Source of the DNA: Rhopalosiphum padi
Taxonomy: Eukaryota; Arthropoda; Insecta; Hemiptera; Aphididae
Reading direction: 5' to 3'
NCBI RefSeq assembly: GCF_020882245.1
Contig: NC_083599.1
Location: 67,935,745 to 67,999,744 of the forward strand
Length of the DNA: 64,000 nucleotides
Shown here: positions 11,676 to 21,237 of the stretch, one piece after another
Numbering within the stretch: position 1 is the stretch's first letter
Layout of the letters: every line of letters starts with the position of its first letter
Translations under genes and position numbers: made by a program
Notes under the pieces: generated by a model
What the model was told of the DNA's origin: nothing
Databases searched by the model: none
The model's input: the letters and a program-made list of their open reading frames with translations, nothing else

Positions 11676-11694
11676 TGAGTTAAGGAACACACGG
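11676..11694 (-). repeat. Harbinger right terminal inverted repeat
   Basis: Inverted copy of 6440-6458 with two mismatches. The flanking AAT at 11695-11697 matches AAT at 6437-6439. Confidence 0.9.
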
Positions 11695-12079
11695 AATATT
11701 ATGGCGTATTACCCGTGTCCCATAATACTATGACAATAATATCGTTTCGCAAGTGGGAAAACTGCATCACTGTACGCTGCATTTTTCTATCCACCCGGCA
11801 GCGTTAACAACAATAATATTGCATAATATTTTACATTATTTAGATAACAGAATTGCATTGGCTGTTGATCCGTTTATGTTGTAATATTGTAACGTCGTTT
11901 ATTTGTAATTATTTATTAGTTAAACCAGTTGGTTCGGCTCGATACAAATAGGTACCTTATTTTATTCAACAAAACTAATTATTGTTGATATATTTGTCGG
12001 TATCAAATAATATAAGTCTGCATTGTTGTATTGTCATTTGCGATATCTTAAGAATAGAATCGTCTACTTTACTTCGAAA
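11695..12079 (+). promoter_or_regulatory. LSm2 promoter and 5' leader (approximate)
   Basis: This is the whole space between the Harbinger right end and the LSm2 ATG, so the promoter should lie here. A somewhat GC-richer patch at about 11700-11820 is the likeliest core. I see no convincing TATA box, and the transcription start cannot be placed from sequence alone. Confidence 0.45.
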
Positions 12080-13904
12080 ATGGTAAGTGATTTATTTGTG
12101 CATTTGATGTGTGCATTAATTTCTGATAAATTTCAAATACCGAAAGGGGATCTTAAATCTTTATTCATTCATAATATTCATATGTTTGATTTGTCAAGAA
12201 GTACTGAATTAGGTATTGTAAACTTGTGAAAGTAGATGTGTATGGCCTACCCCTAAACTATAATTTTTATTTTTGCTTCATGTACCAAACTAATATGAAC
12301 ATTCAACAATAATAAGTTGCCTATTTTATTTAAAAATTTAATTTTTTTGTGAAAATTATGTGGCACCTATGAATCCACCATTAATCTAGAAATCGAGAGT
12401 CTATTAGTAATTTAAACTAGTAGTTTGTTGGCCACTCAATAGTTTCTTAAAGAGGTTTATCTTTCCAAAACTACCATAAAATATTAAATATCTGTATGAA
12501 ATGTTAAGAAATGTGGTCACAATGTTTATTTCAGAATCATATTCTTAATTTGAAAATCAAATATTGCTATAAAATTAAGTTGTTTAGCAATTCTCTTTAT
12601 TCTGTACTTAGTAAATCAAAGAAAGACAATTACTTACCTATCCATCTGATATACTATTTTATTAGTTTAGTAATTTAGTATACTCGATATGTTGGAAAAA
12701 ACATTTTTTTAACAATAACACATTACTTTTAATTTTACTACAGTATTGTTAAAGGTGTGATCCATGCAGTGGCGTAACCATCGCATGAGCAACAGAGGCA
12801 GTTGACTTGAGGCGTTAAACACTTTTGAAAGTTCACAGTATAATTTTGGTGACTAAAAGTATAATTTATATGATTTTAGGTATATATAAAATATTTTGCC
12901 TCTTTTTTGTGTAGATACCCCACTAGATCCACTGAAATACCAGTTAAATGTGTCATGTATAAATTAATTTAATATTATATTAACATGTGATTTATCTAAT
13001 CAATTACTTAGCTAAACTAACAATTTGATTGCTTTACACACGAAAAGTTGTCTTTAACTCAGTATAACCTCGTTACATATTTTTGTGTTTAAGGAATGAC
13101 ATGGTCGCTACCACTTTTAGCTCCTTTAACAAATTTTCTAGGAATGAAGAGGTTTCATAAGTTATTGTAATTTATTGCTGTACTAATTTAATATAACAAA
13201 TCTCCAAAATGATTTAAACGATTATTATTGAGTACCAATACTTGAATCTACTAAGTTTTCACCGTGATTTTTAGTTTGGCGAATTAATATATATTTATTA
13301 ATAGTTCCCTAATGCATGTCCTAAAGTAAATTGATGTGTCTGGGGAGTAACTATGTAGTATAGAAAATAGCACAATAAGTTAAAAATATATTTTTAATTA
13401 CAGTTGCTATTACTAATTTGTAGGTAGGTAGGTACTGTTGTAAAATTTAATATTTGTTAGAAAACATATTTTTTTGTTCACAGTTATTCTACTCATTTTT
13501 TAAAACACTTGTGGGGCATGAAGTTGTAGTTGAACTTAAGAATGATATGTGGTAAGTAATAGCATTTTGTATGTCACCAGAGACTAAAAATTATGAAATC
13601 AAGTTATTTATAATTTTAAATGTTTTTATTAGTGTCACTGGAAAATTGCATTCCGTTGATCAATTTTTAAATATCAAACTTACAGAAATCAGTATCAGTG
13701 ATTCAGAAAAATATCCATACATGGTAATTATTTGAAATTAAATGGTAAAAATATAAATATACAGTTTTATTCATATTTTTTTAGAATTATGTATCAGAAT
13801 CATTCATCAGAGGTTCAGTTGTTCGATATGTACAACTTCCAATTAATTACGTTGATACACAATTGTTACAAGATGCTGCTCGCAAGGAAACTATCATTCG
13901 ATAA
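12080..13904 (+). CDS. LSM2: U6 snRNA-associated Sm-like protein LSm2
   Basis: Exons 12080-12082, 13484-13551, 13633-13723 and 13785-13904 join in phase to 282 nt and 93 residues, close to the length known for LSm2. The first coding exon is only the ATG, directly followed by the donor gtaagtg. The protein opens MLFYSFFKTLVGHEVVVELK (Sm1 motif) and continues GKLHSVDQFLNIKLTEI and FIRGSVVRYVQLP (Sm2 motif), which identify LSm2 rather than another Sm paralogue. LSm2 is one subunit of the LSm1-7 ring, which acts in cytoplasmic mRNA decay, and of the LSm2-8 ring, which holds the 3' end of U6 snRNA in the nucleus. The first intron (1.4 kb) carries a degenerate transposon end. The insertion of a 5-kb transposon just upstream could affect its regulation. 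Confidence 0.97.
12767..12934. mobile_element. Degenerate hAT-like fragment in LSm2 intron 1
   Basis: Starts cagtggcgtaacc, a typical hAT-type end, and a possible partner ends atccactg at 12934. The two ends agree only in the first six bases and I find no target-site duplication, so this is probably an old or partial copy. Confidence 0.4.
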
Positions 13905-15879
13905 AATGTTTAACATTTAATTTGTCATTAAAATTTTTCATTTAAGAAGTTAAAAATGATTTAATTTATTTATATTTAACTTAATAAGTACCACTTGAAT
14001 CCTATAATTTATTTACAGAAGTTACTATATCCTATAAAATACATTAATGCATTTTAATTTAATATTTGTATTACCTGTCATAAACCCATACATGACTTTA
14101 TTAAAACATTTTTTTTTTACAATTCTTTAGTAAAATTGGGCAAGTATGGCACAAAAGAACTGGAATACTTTTACTAGTAAATATAATTTTCTGTTCATTG
14201 TAAATTATTTGCAATAAATATTTAATGAAAGTAATAATGCATTTATTATCCTGGATTAAATTTTAAAATTAAGTATTAGTTATATGCAGTGAAAAAATAA
14301 AGTTCATTAAAGATATGAATAGTATTACTATTTTAAAGATTACCGATACAAAAATGTTAACTTTTAATGCCTTTCAGAGATAAACATTAATTATTAGTTG
14401 TTTTCACTATATAAGTACTATGGAATTGAATTCTATAACTATATAGATCATATATATCAATGTTTAATATAATCTATGCTCAGTTTCAAAAGAAAATTAG
14501 TGTATTTTATTTTGAAATCGAGTATATTATATCTATTTTAAAATAAAATTTTTTAAAAATTTGGTGACCTAGTTAGATTAGCAATTTAATGTCTATGTCA
14601 TGGAAACAAATAAATAATAAATACTTAAGTTAGCAAAGGTACTTTCAATTTAAATGTATTTACATATGAAAATTCAAATCACCTGTGTTTTTTACCAAAA
14701 TACAACTATCTTATGCCAATTGTATGTATAGAATATAAATATAATTAAAAAATAATTTAATATTAATTTAAAAATAATACTTTTAACATTTTATACTTTA
14801 ATTTAATTTACTATATTTTACATTGGATTTTGTAAAATATAATACCTATTATCTTTGATTTCAATTTATAATAGTATTTACAATCAATACCACCATGTTT
14901 TTTGTAATTTATTTTTATTTTATTTTTTAATGATTTATTGAGTAAGTAGCATTTTTAAAGACAAAAAACTATAAATTAAGTAAATATTTATTTTTGAATT
15001 AGTAAGACTTGATTTAATTTTGCTTTTTAATTATTTTAACATTAACATTATATATTTATGTGTTCTTATAAATTATAATACTTGTTTATTTGTAAACTAG
15101 TATTACTTAACCTCAGTTTATTGATCAATTAGGATGAGGTCATCAACTGATTTCTATGAGGGTCTGTTTTAAAACTTACCAAACTTCCCACAGTCTGAAA
15201 TAAATGTTTTTATTCATAATTTTGTTATAAAAAAGTGAAAATGATATTATTATATATTTAATAATTATACAACAACTAGGGTCCATAAAAATGTGTCCGT
15301 GTTCAACTAGATGGTGACTCCTGAATTATGGTATGAAATTCCATCACATTAATTATAAATTTATAACAAATTCTTTATTTAACAATAAAATTTCTTGTTT
15401 GTTAAATTGAATGTATTAGGGTTAAGGATTGGACAATTGTCAATTCATATTTAATGACATCAATTTAAACATTATCTTCTTTTCATGAATATTGTGTGAG
15501 TATAAATTCTCAGTTACTTTCTCTGATTGCATTAGTTTACACAAAATATAAAAATATGTGGTCACTGGAGTAAAATAATAATTTGTAAATAAATAACAAT
15601 TTTAAAAAGAACAAATTAAAGACTCAATAATTTTTTTGTTTTAAACATTTATTATTATGTTGTTTTATTAAGTAGTTTTAAACGTGATAACTTTAAGTTT
15701 TTATATTTTTTCAAGTTCTTATTGATTTTTAATCATTATTTATTTCAAAATCATCACAAAATAATATTTTTATTTAATTAAGTCATATAAAAAGTGTTAG
15801 TATCAAAAGAAATAATTAATACTCGGGTATGTGATTTTAGTCTTCGTGCATTTTCTTTAATTATTCATGGTATTCGTTT
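13905..15879. other. LSm2 3' region and gene-free sequence
   Basis: A candidate LSm2 polyadenylation signal AATAAA lies at 14213-14218, about 310 bases after the stop. Beyond it I find only AT-rich sequence with no exon, RNA gene or paired repeat. Confidence 0.5.
14213..14218 (+). terminator. Candidate polyadenylation signal of LSm2
   Basis: First clear AATAAA that I see after the LSm2 stop codon. Such words are common in AT-rich DNA, so this is only a candidate. Confidence 0.4.
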
Positions 15880-16460
15880 AGTATGTGACCTACCTTATGA
15901 GATATTTGTTTTTTTATGTGTGACCTACCGGACTGATAATTAAAAAATTGTCAAATTAAAAATCATAAAATTATTTTATTATAAATATTAAATTATGTTT
16001 AGCAATACACTTTTTGTACATCACTTAAAAATTTAAAAAAAATTGTATCTTGCCTGTTAATAGATCCACTATGCCTCAATTAAATGACGTGCCAACATTT
16101 CAGCTGATGTTCCATGCATTTTTTGTAAGATTTTAGTTTTTAATACTCCCCATGAACATGTGATACATTGTATAGAATTTCATCCGTAGCCAATCTTTTT
16201 TTCCTCGTGTACCTACATATTTGTTTCACCATGACATTTATGGCATAAATTAGCAGTGGTGTATATAGACATTAATTTCAGGGGGGGTTAAAAAAATTTC
16301 CATTCTTAAATTCCAATTAATTATACTATCAAAATCAATGCCCGTACCAACTACCAACCATACATTTCAGTGGGGGTTTGAACCCCTAAAACCCCCTTAT
16401 ATACACCACTGTAAATTAGTTTTGTTATTTTGTAGTAATAGTTTTGGTAGGTCACATACT
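15880..16460. mobile_element. Inverted-repeat element related to the Merlin-like ends, interrupted by a MITE
   Basis: The 15-bp word agtatgtgacctacc at 15880-15894 has a perfect inverted partner at 16446-16460. A second direct copy (atgtgtgacctaccgg) sits at about 15916-15931. The word resembles the subterminal word agtatgtggtctact of the Merlin-like element at 17498 (12 of 15 positions). The true outer ends and target-site duplication are not clear. A hAT-type MITE (16254-16411) has inserted into it. Confidence 0.5.
16254..16411. mobile_element. hAT-type MITE, 158 bp
   Basis: The left end cagtggtgtata is an exact inverted copy of the right end tatacaccactg. It is flanked by a perfect 8-bp duplication, taaattag, at 16246-16253 and 16412-16419. 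It contains a run of G and a matching C-rich stretch near the two ends. No coding capacity. Confidence 0.9.
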
Positions 16461-17489
16461 ACACTCGATTTTCGATCAAATACCTTATCCATCCATAGCT
16501 TATAAACAATGGTCTATGCGTATAAGATTTGCAATATTGTAACAAACTCCTGCAGGTGATAAATCTTTCATCTTAAAAAACAAAGGGAGCTAAAATTAAC
16601 CATTGTACCTAGTTATGACTAAGATTTTTTTATAATTACCGTGTCAAATAAAATTGAATAATTAACTTATTTATCAAGATAAATGTATATTGTATAAACA
16701 TATACATAAATATGTTATTCATTTTTATTGATCAAAACAAAAATGTAGTTCATGCCAATATTTGATAAGCTTTACTTCTAACAACTTTGGTTTTGTAATT
16801 AATATTAATTATATATTATAAACATTATTTTAAAATGTTTTTAATGTTATTGTTATTTGTTTATTTGTTATATGAAAATTGAAAGATAATTAAGTAATGC
16901 AAATAAAATTGTAACTCAGTTAGAGTAAAATTTTAAAACTGCTGTTACTATATATTTGGTTTATTAATAAGAAAAAAATGTATGAGGTACAATGTAAAAT
17001 ACAATTATTTTAATATTTATCATATTAATTTATGATGACAGTTATTAAAATGTAATTGATATAAGAAAATAATGTAATTGACAAAAAATACAATTATGAT
17101 GTAAGGTTAACTTGATTTAATTACATATAGGTAACTGCTTCTATTCAAAGAACAGAGACTAAAAAATTGTGATATTGAGTATCTTCAGATTTAAAGAAGT
17201 TATTACCACCATATAGATAAATGTTTCTTTGATATTTTTATAGTATACTATTTATTATTTATTAAAAATAAAACATAGTTTACTAAAATAGGTAGGTATG
17301 ATATATAATAAAGTATTTTAGTAATTTTTTAAATAAATTGCATTATAATTATTAATTATTAAGTTTTAAATTTAAAACAGTTACATTTACTAATATACCG
17401 TCAATTAACAGATTTATAAATTGATGGATAGCCAAAACAATAGTTATTTTGAAAATAATGAAAGATATTTTTAATATTTTTTTACCTAT
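16461..17489. other. Gene-free sequence between two small transposons
   Basis: AT-rich with no exon-like segment. Nothing with paired ends was found. Confidence 0.5.
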
Positions 17490-17506
17490 GAGCTATGGGC
17501 TGTCAT

Positions 17507-17588
17507 ATAGTATGTGGTCTACTGGTGAATTTACGAGTATAGTATGTGGTCTACTGGCGATTTACGAATATAGTATGCGGTCTACCGT
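17507..17588 (+). repeat. Three subterminal repeats at the Merlin-like left end
   Basis: The phrase atagtatg-(t/c)ggtctac starts at 17507, 17539 and 17570, with 31-32 bp spacing. The right end has a related pair of ttctac words in inverted orientation (about 18314-18345). Regular spacing suggests transposase-binding sites. Confidence 0.8.
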
Positions 17589-17655
17589 AAATAAATAAAT
17601 TAAAAATTATATCATAATATTAAAGTATAATTATTGTAGCAGTAATAGTAAAAAA

Positions 17656-18300
17656 TTAATAATTAAAAATTAGTTTGTCAAAAAAATTCATCGTGTTGGA
17701 CGATCTCCCAGTTAATGTCATAATTGTTTTATTGGATAAACCTTGAGTCCAGTAGAACACCAGTTCTAACTGTTGACTGAGGCTTAGTCCACTATTTAGA
17801 CGACCATTTTTGTCAATAAAAGTTAAAAAAGCATTCTTTCCTATAATAGTATACACAATTATGATTAAATAAGCCAAATGAATATAAGAAAATAATTTTC
17901 TTAGGTACCTTAAGCTTTGTGTTGTTTGACATCCCTTTCTCTTACAACGTAAAATTCTCCTTTTCTTACCTCTCTCCTTGCATAGGTATAAATTCATACC
18001 ACTTCCACATTTAATACATTCGGCATTTTCATTATTTGCCACAAGATTTTTTCTAATTAAAAAATTTGTGGTTGATTCGTCACTACTAATAATTGAATAA
18101 AAATCTTTTGCCAACATATTGAATGTGTAAAATATAAATTGTGTCGCACAATAAATGACGTACTGAGCTATTGAGCCCATACTTTTACAAAATGTCGAAG
18201 TATTGTTATCTGTGTATAAGGCAATAAAGATAAAGTATTGACCGAAGAAATCTATTAAAAATAAACTTAAGCCTATGTAAAAACCGCAGGTAGACTGCAT
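17656..18300 (-). pseudogene. Truncated Merlin/ISXO2-like transposase (N-terminal part)
   Basis: An open frame of 214 codons fills most of the element. It has a zinc-ribbon-like segment (AECIKCGSGMNLYLC near residue 93, then RILRCKRKGC near 114) followed by SLRYLRKLFSYIHL and a helical stretch (LSLSQQLELVFYWTQGLSNK). This is the order seen before the catalytic core in Merlin and IS1595-type transposases. The frame stops near the left terminal repeat, before any catalytic D-D-E region could appear. Full members of the family are roughly 300 residues. The first 50 or so residues read from the right-end repeat are probably not native protein; a start at MLAKDFYSIISSDES is more likely. I infer that an internal deletion removed the catalytic half. 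Confidence 0.75.
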
Positions 18301-18363
18301 CCTACAGTGGTCGGTAGAACGCGTTTGCCAGTAGAACGCATACTATATGACAGCCGGGCTATG

Positions 18364-19599
18364 GATATTTTCACATTGTGTGTTATGGATTCTAAGCTTA
18401 GACTAGGATTTTAAATAATTAAGATGTTTTTGTAATATATAAATAGTATAAGTAGAAATATACATGTATGTTAATATTATTCCATGAAACTTAAAAGGAA
18501 TAATTTATTTGACATTTATTTAATTTAATTTTGGGAAGTAAATAATAAGTTATAATAAAAATAATTTAAACTTAGTATTAAATATTAATTTATTGTAAAA
18601 CAATAGGTACTTACATATTTAACTTTAATAGTTTAATACATACTGTGTATTGTTGGATTCCTTTAACACGATAAATTATGAAAATGATATTACCAAATTG
18701 TATTACATCAGATTGTACTTTTAATAACACTCCTTATCCTAACTTTTACAAATTTTTGTTAAATATTTGTTTTAGTAAAATGAGTAATTATGCAATTTCT
18801 ACTTAGCCATACTTTACACTTCACATACATAACATTCAAGTGCTAAGCAAACATAGAATGAACTTTTATGCTATTAAATTACTTTTCTTGAAGTGTTGAT
18901 TGTTTATCTTCCGTACCTCTTCTTCTCTGTACAACCTTATATTAACAAGTAGATTATTTACAAAAGTTTAATGATGAGTGGATTACAAGTATACTTTGTA
19001 ACTTTTAAAATTCATTTTACCAGATAAATAAATCAGGTAAATGTCTAAATAGAAAAATAAATAACAAAAATTAGTTGCTGAATCTGGTTTGATATTTTAG
19101 TGTGGGGATTTGGTATATATCGTAATATTGTGTATGATTTTCGACACCACAATACAGTAATACACCAAACAATAACAATAATCAGCGAGTTTTTCTGACG
19201 GTACCAAAAAACCATGAAGTATAAACCTGATATACCCGTAGTTTATTGTAATATTGTGGTGTTTATTGATGTAAAACATGAATCACTAAGCTGGCCAAAA
19301 CTAAAATGTATTATAGATAATATTATACATATTATATTTTTTGTGTTATAATATGTACCAGAAACAATCGAAAAAGTCGCCGTTTTTTTTTTGCTTTTCG
19401 CGTCCGACTTGGACCCATCTACGGTTTTCGATTTGAAAAATAGCCAAAACGATTATTAGCAAAAGCTAAACAATAAACTGCTAAAAAAGTAAACAGTAAA
19501 CACGTCTTCTTAGCTTGTTTTTGGTACCTCCACGGACGAAATAAGTGCTTAATCATAATATAGATTATAGTAGATAATATTATTATAATGTTTCTCGTC
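18364..19599. other. Gene-free sequence upstream of the GPCPD1 promoter
   Basis: AT-rich with no transposon end or exon recognised. Confidence 0.5.
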
Positions 19600-20231
19600 G
19601 CGTGATGGCGGCGGCGGGGACCAATCAGTCGGTAGGATTACGTAACCGTTCGAACAAAGTCGCCGCCAAAGTAGTAAAGTGCCAAGTACTATATAGTAGT
19701 GTCGTGGACTTACGGTTTGTAAATTTGTATTCGTTCCGTCAACAACGTTTCACGCCATTCTCTGTGTGACTATACACCGGCACACGGTTTTAGATAATAA
19801 ATTATTTATTTTTCAAGTACCTACTTCGCACTCGAGACGGCGTGTTACCCAAGTGTCGCCTCGTCCCTCTGGCAGTACAACACCGAATCTCTGGCGATAA
19901 GGCCAGCGCGCGTTCGGTTATCGTACGACGATAACGATGACAACGACGGCGACGACGTGCGTGTCGCGTATCATTTGGTGGAGCGCGGGTGTCGCCCATT
20001 CCCTCCTTTTCCAAGTCATCGGTTAATCGCGACCGAAAGACGGACGATACAGACGTGTTTGACGCTGTGAAGGCGGCGGCCGGAGGTAGTATTTTCCGTT
20101 TAAATAATCCCGTACAAAAGTACTCGCCAAACGGCACAAGACGTGTAGAAGCCCGGTCATTTTATCAGTTTTCAAAAACCATCGGACGCGTTAGCATCAC
20201 GGATTCATTTGGACTTTGACGTTGTTTCGAG
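19600..20231 (+). promoter_or_regulatory. GPCPD1 promoter and non-coding first exon
   Basis: A sharp rise in GC and CpG content marks 19600-20230, in contrast to the AT-rich flanks. A possible TATA-like word (actatatagtag) lies near 19690. A good splice donor (cgag/gtaaca) ends the leader at 20231, and the next exon starts at 21226 with the ATG at 21238. The 76-codon frame inside the leader (19989-20219) ends before the donor and is likely an upstream frame or chance, as are the arginine-rich frames on the other strand. The start site is not fixed. Confidence 0.6.
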
Positions 20232-21225
20232 GTAACAGTGAAAACCACGGTGTTTTACGTTCATTGTATTTCATTGTCTTTTACGGAATTTTTAAATGCT
20301 TTAAACTTCCCTAGTCCACTATGGTTAGAAGGGGCAATACTCGTCCATCGTCATTTTAGTATTTTGAAATTATTTGTAGGTATTATGTATTTATGTTGTA
20401 AACCGTGTCTTTCGTGGACAATTGATATTGTTTATAGTTTAGATGTTTTGTCTTATTAGTGTTTTTTAAATTTAAAAACGCCAACGATTCCTAGCATAAA
20501 ATACCTCAAGATAAATTATTAAAACTGAGTTTGATTGACAGGGCTATAGTTTTTCAAAAAATATTAAGTTCTTACTAACGTTTGTTTATAGGACAAGCTA
20601 ATGCGTAAATATTTTATTACTGTTTATATTTTATCAAATATAAATATTACACTATGTCCTACTTGAATGCAGCGAGTATGTGCAATTTCTATTTGACCAT
20701 GCTGTTTTGCCACAGCGCTGTACTTTGAATGCGGCGATATACAAGCAGTAATGTTTTTTGCCACACTCGCTGCATTCATATAGGACAAAGAGTTAATCAT
20801 GACTTTTACATATAGTATATACATAGTAGGTATAAGAAGTTAAAATTAAAAAAATTGCATTTGGTTTTCAATTTTAATGCCCTCCCCTAATAAAAAAAAA
20901 ATTGAACCCAACTAGATATTTGACAGGTAAATTAATAAAATAATTGTTTAATTGTTACTATTCGATATGATAATTGTAATTTATGTTAGGTATTATATTA
21001 TCAATTGTCTCGGTATTATAAGCTTTAATTGTTATTTGCCTCATTATTAACACCCATTAGCTTCATTATTAGTAATTATTTATCTCAATGGCTTTTACAA
21101 AATGATTTAAACCATATCAAACATTTTTAATTTTCCTATTAGGTAAATTAGTTAAGACAACCATTAGATATCAATATAAAATGTATTTTTTTCATATGTC
21201 CTTAACAATTTTGTTGAATTTATAG
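20232..21225 (+). other. GPCPD1 intron 1
   Basis: Intron between the leader exon and the start-codon exon. It contains the foldback at 20655-20787 and nothing else recognisable. Confidence 0.6.
20655..20787. mobile_element. Short foldback element, 133 bp
   Basis: The left arm tgtcctacttgaatgcagcg is matched by the inverted right arm, which read inward is tgtcctatatgaatgcagcg (18 of 20 positions). The match continues through gagt and into a tgccaca-like word. A third related word (gaatgcggcga) lies in the loop. I cannot identify a clean target-site duplication, so the superfamily is open. Confidence 0.65.
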
Positions 21226-21237
21226 ATATTAGATAAA

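Larger units (their letters stand above)
6440..11694. mobile_element. PIF/Harbinger DNA transposon, two-gene, apparently intact (5.26 kb)
   Basis: The ends are 19-bp terminal inverted repeats matching at 17 positions (6440-6458 and 11676-11694; left ccgtgtgttcctaaattca). The trinucleotide AAT lies directly outside both ends, which fits the 3-bp target duplication of this superfamily, although the usual TAA/TTA is obscured by the repetitive ATA-rich flank. Inside are the two genes that define autonomous Harbinger elements: a DDE nuclease on the plus strand and a Myb/SANT-like DNA-binding protein on the minus strand, arranged tail to tail. Both assemble into continuous frames across canonical splice sites. 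Two hAT-type MITEs have inserted into introns of the Myb-like gene, so the element is not brand new. Its right end lies about 385 bp upstream of the LSm2 start codon. Confidence 0.92.
17498..18355. mobile_element. Merlin-like DNA transposon, internally deleted (858 bp)
   Basis: The inverted ends read ggctgtcatatagtatg on both sides (outermost 17 bases identical) and continue with similarity into gtggtctactgg against cgttctactgg. The flanks gagctatg (17490-17497) and gggctatg (18356-18363) form an 8-bp target duplication with one mismatch, as expected of the Merlin superfamily (8-9 bp). The interior keeps a minus-strand frame with the zinc-binding N-terminal part of an IS1595/ISXO2-type transposase but lacks the catalytic domain. 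The element therefore looks non-autonomous. Confidence 0.82.

Noticed and set aside
12023..12229. Open frame crossing the LSm2 start
   Set aside because: It is in another frame and runs through the donor at 12083; the LSm2 exon structure explains the region.
19802..20219. Arginine-rich frames on both strands of the GPCPD1 leader
   Set aside because: They are open because the leader is GC-rich. They do not join in frame to the start-codon exon, and the plus-strand frame stops before the donor.
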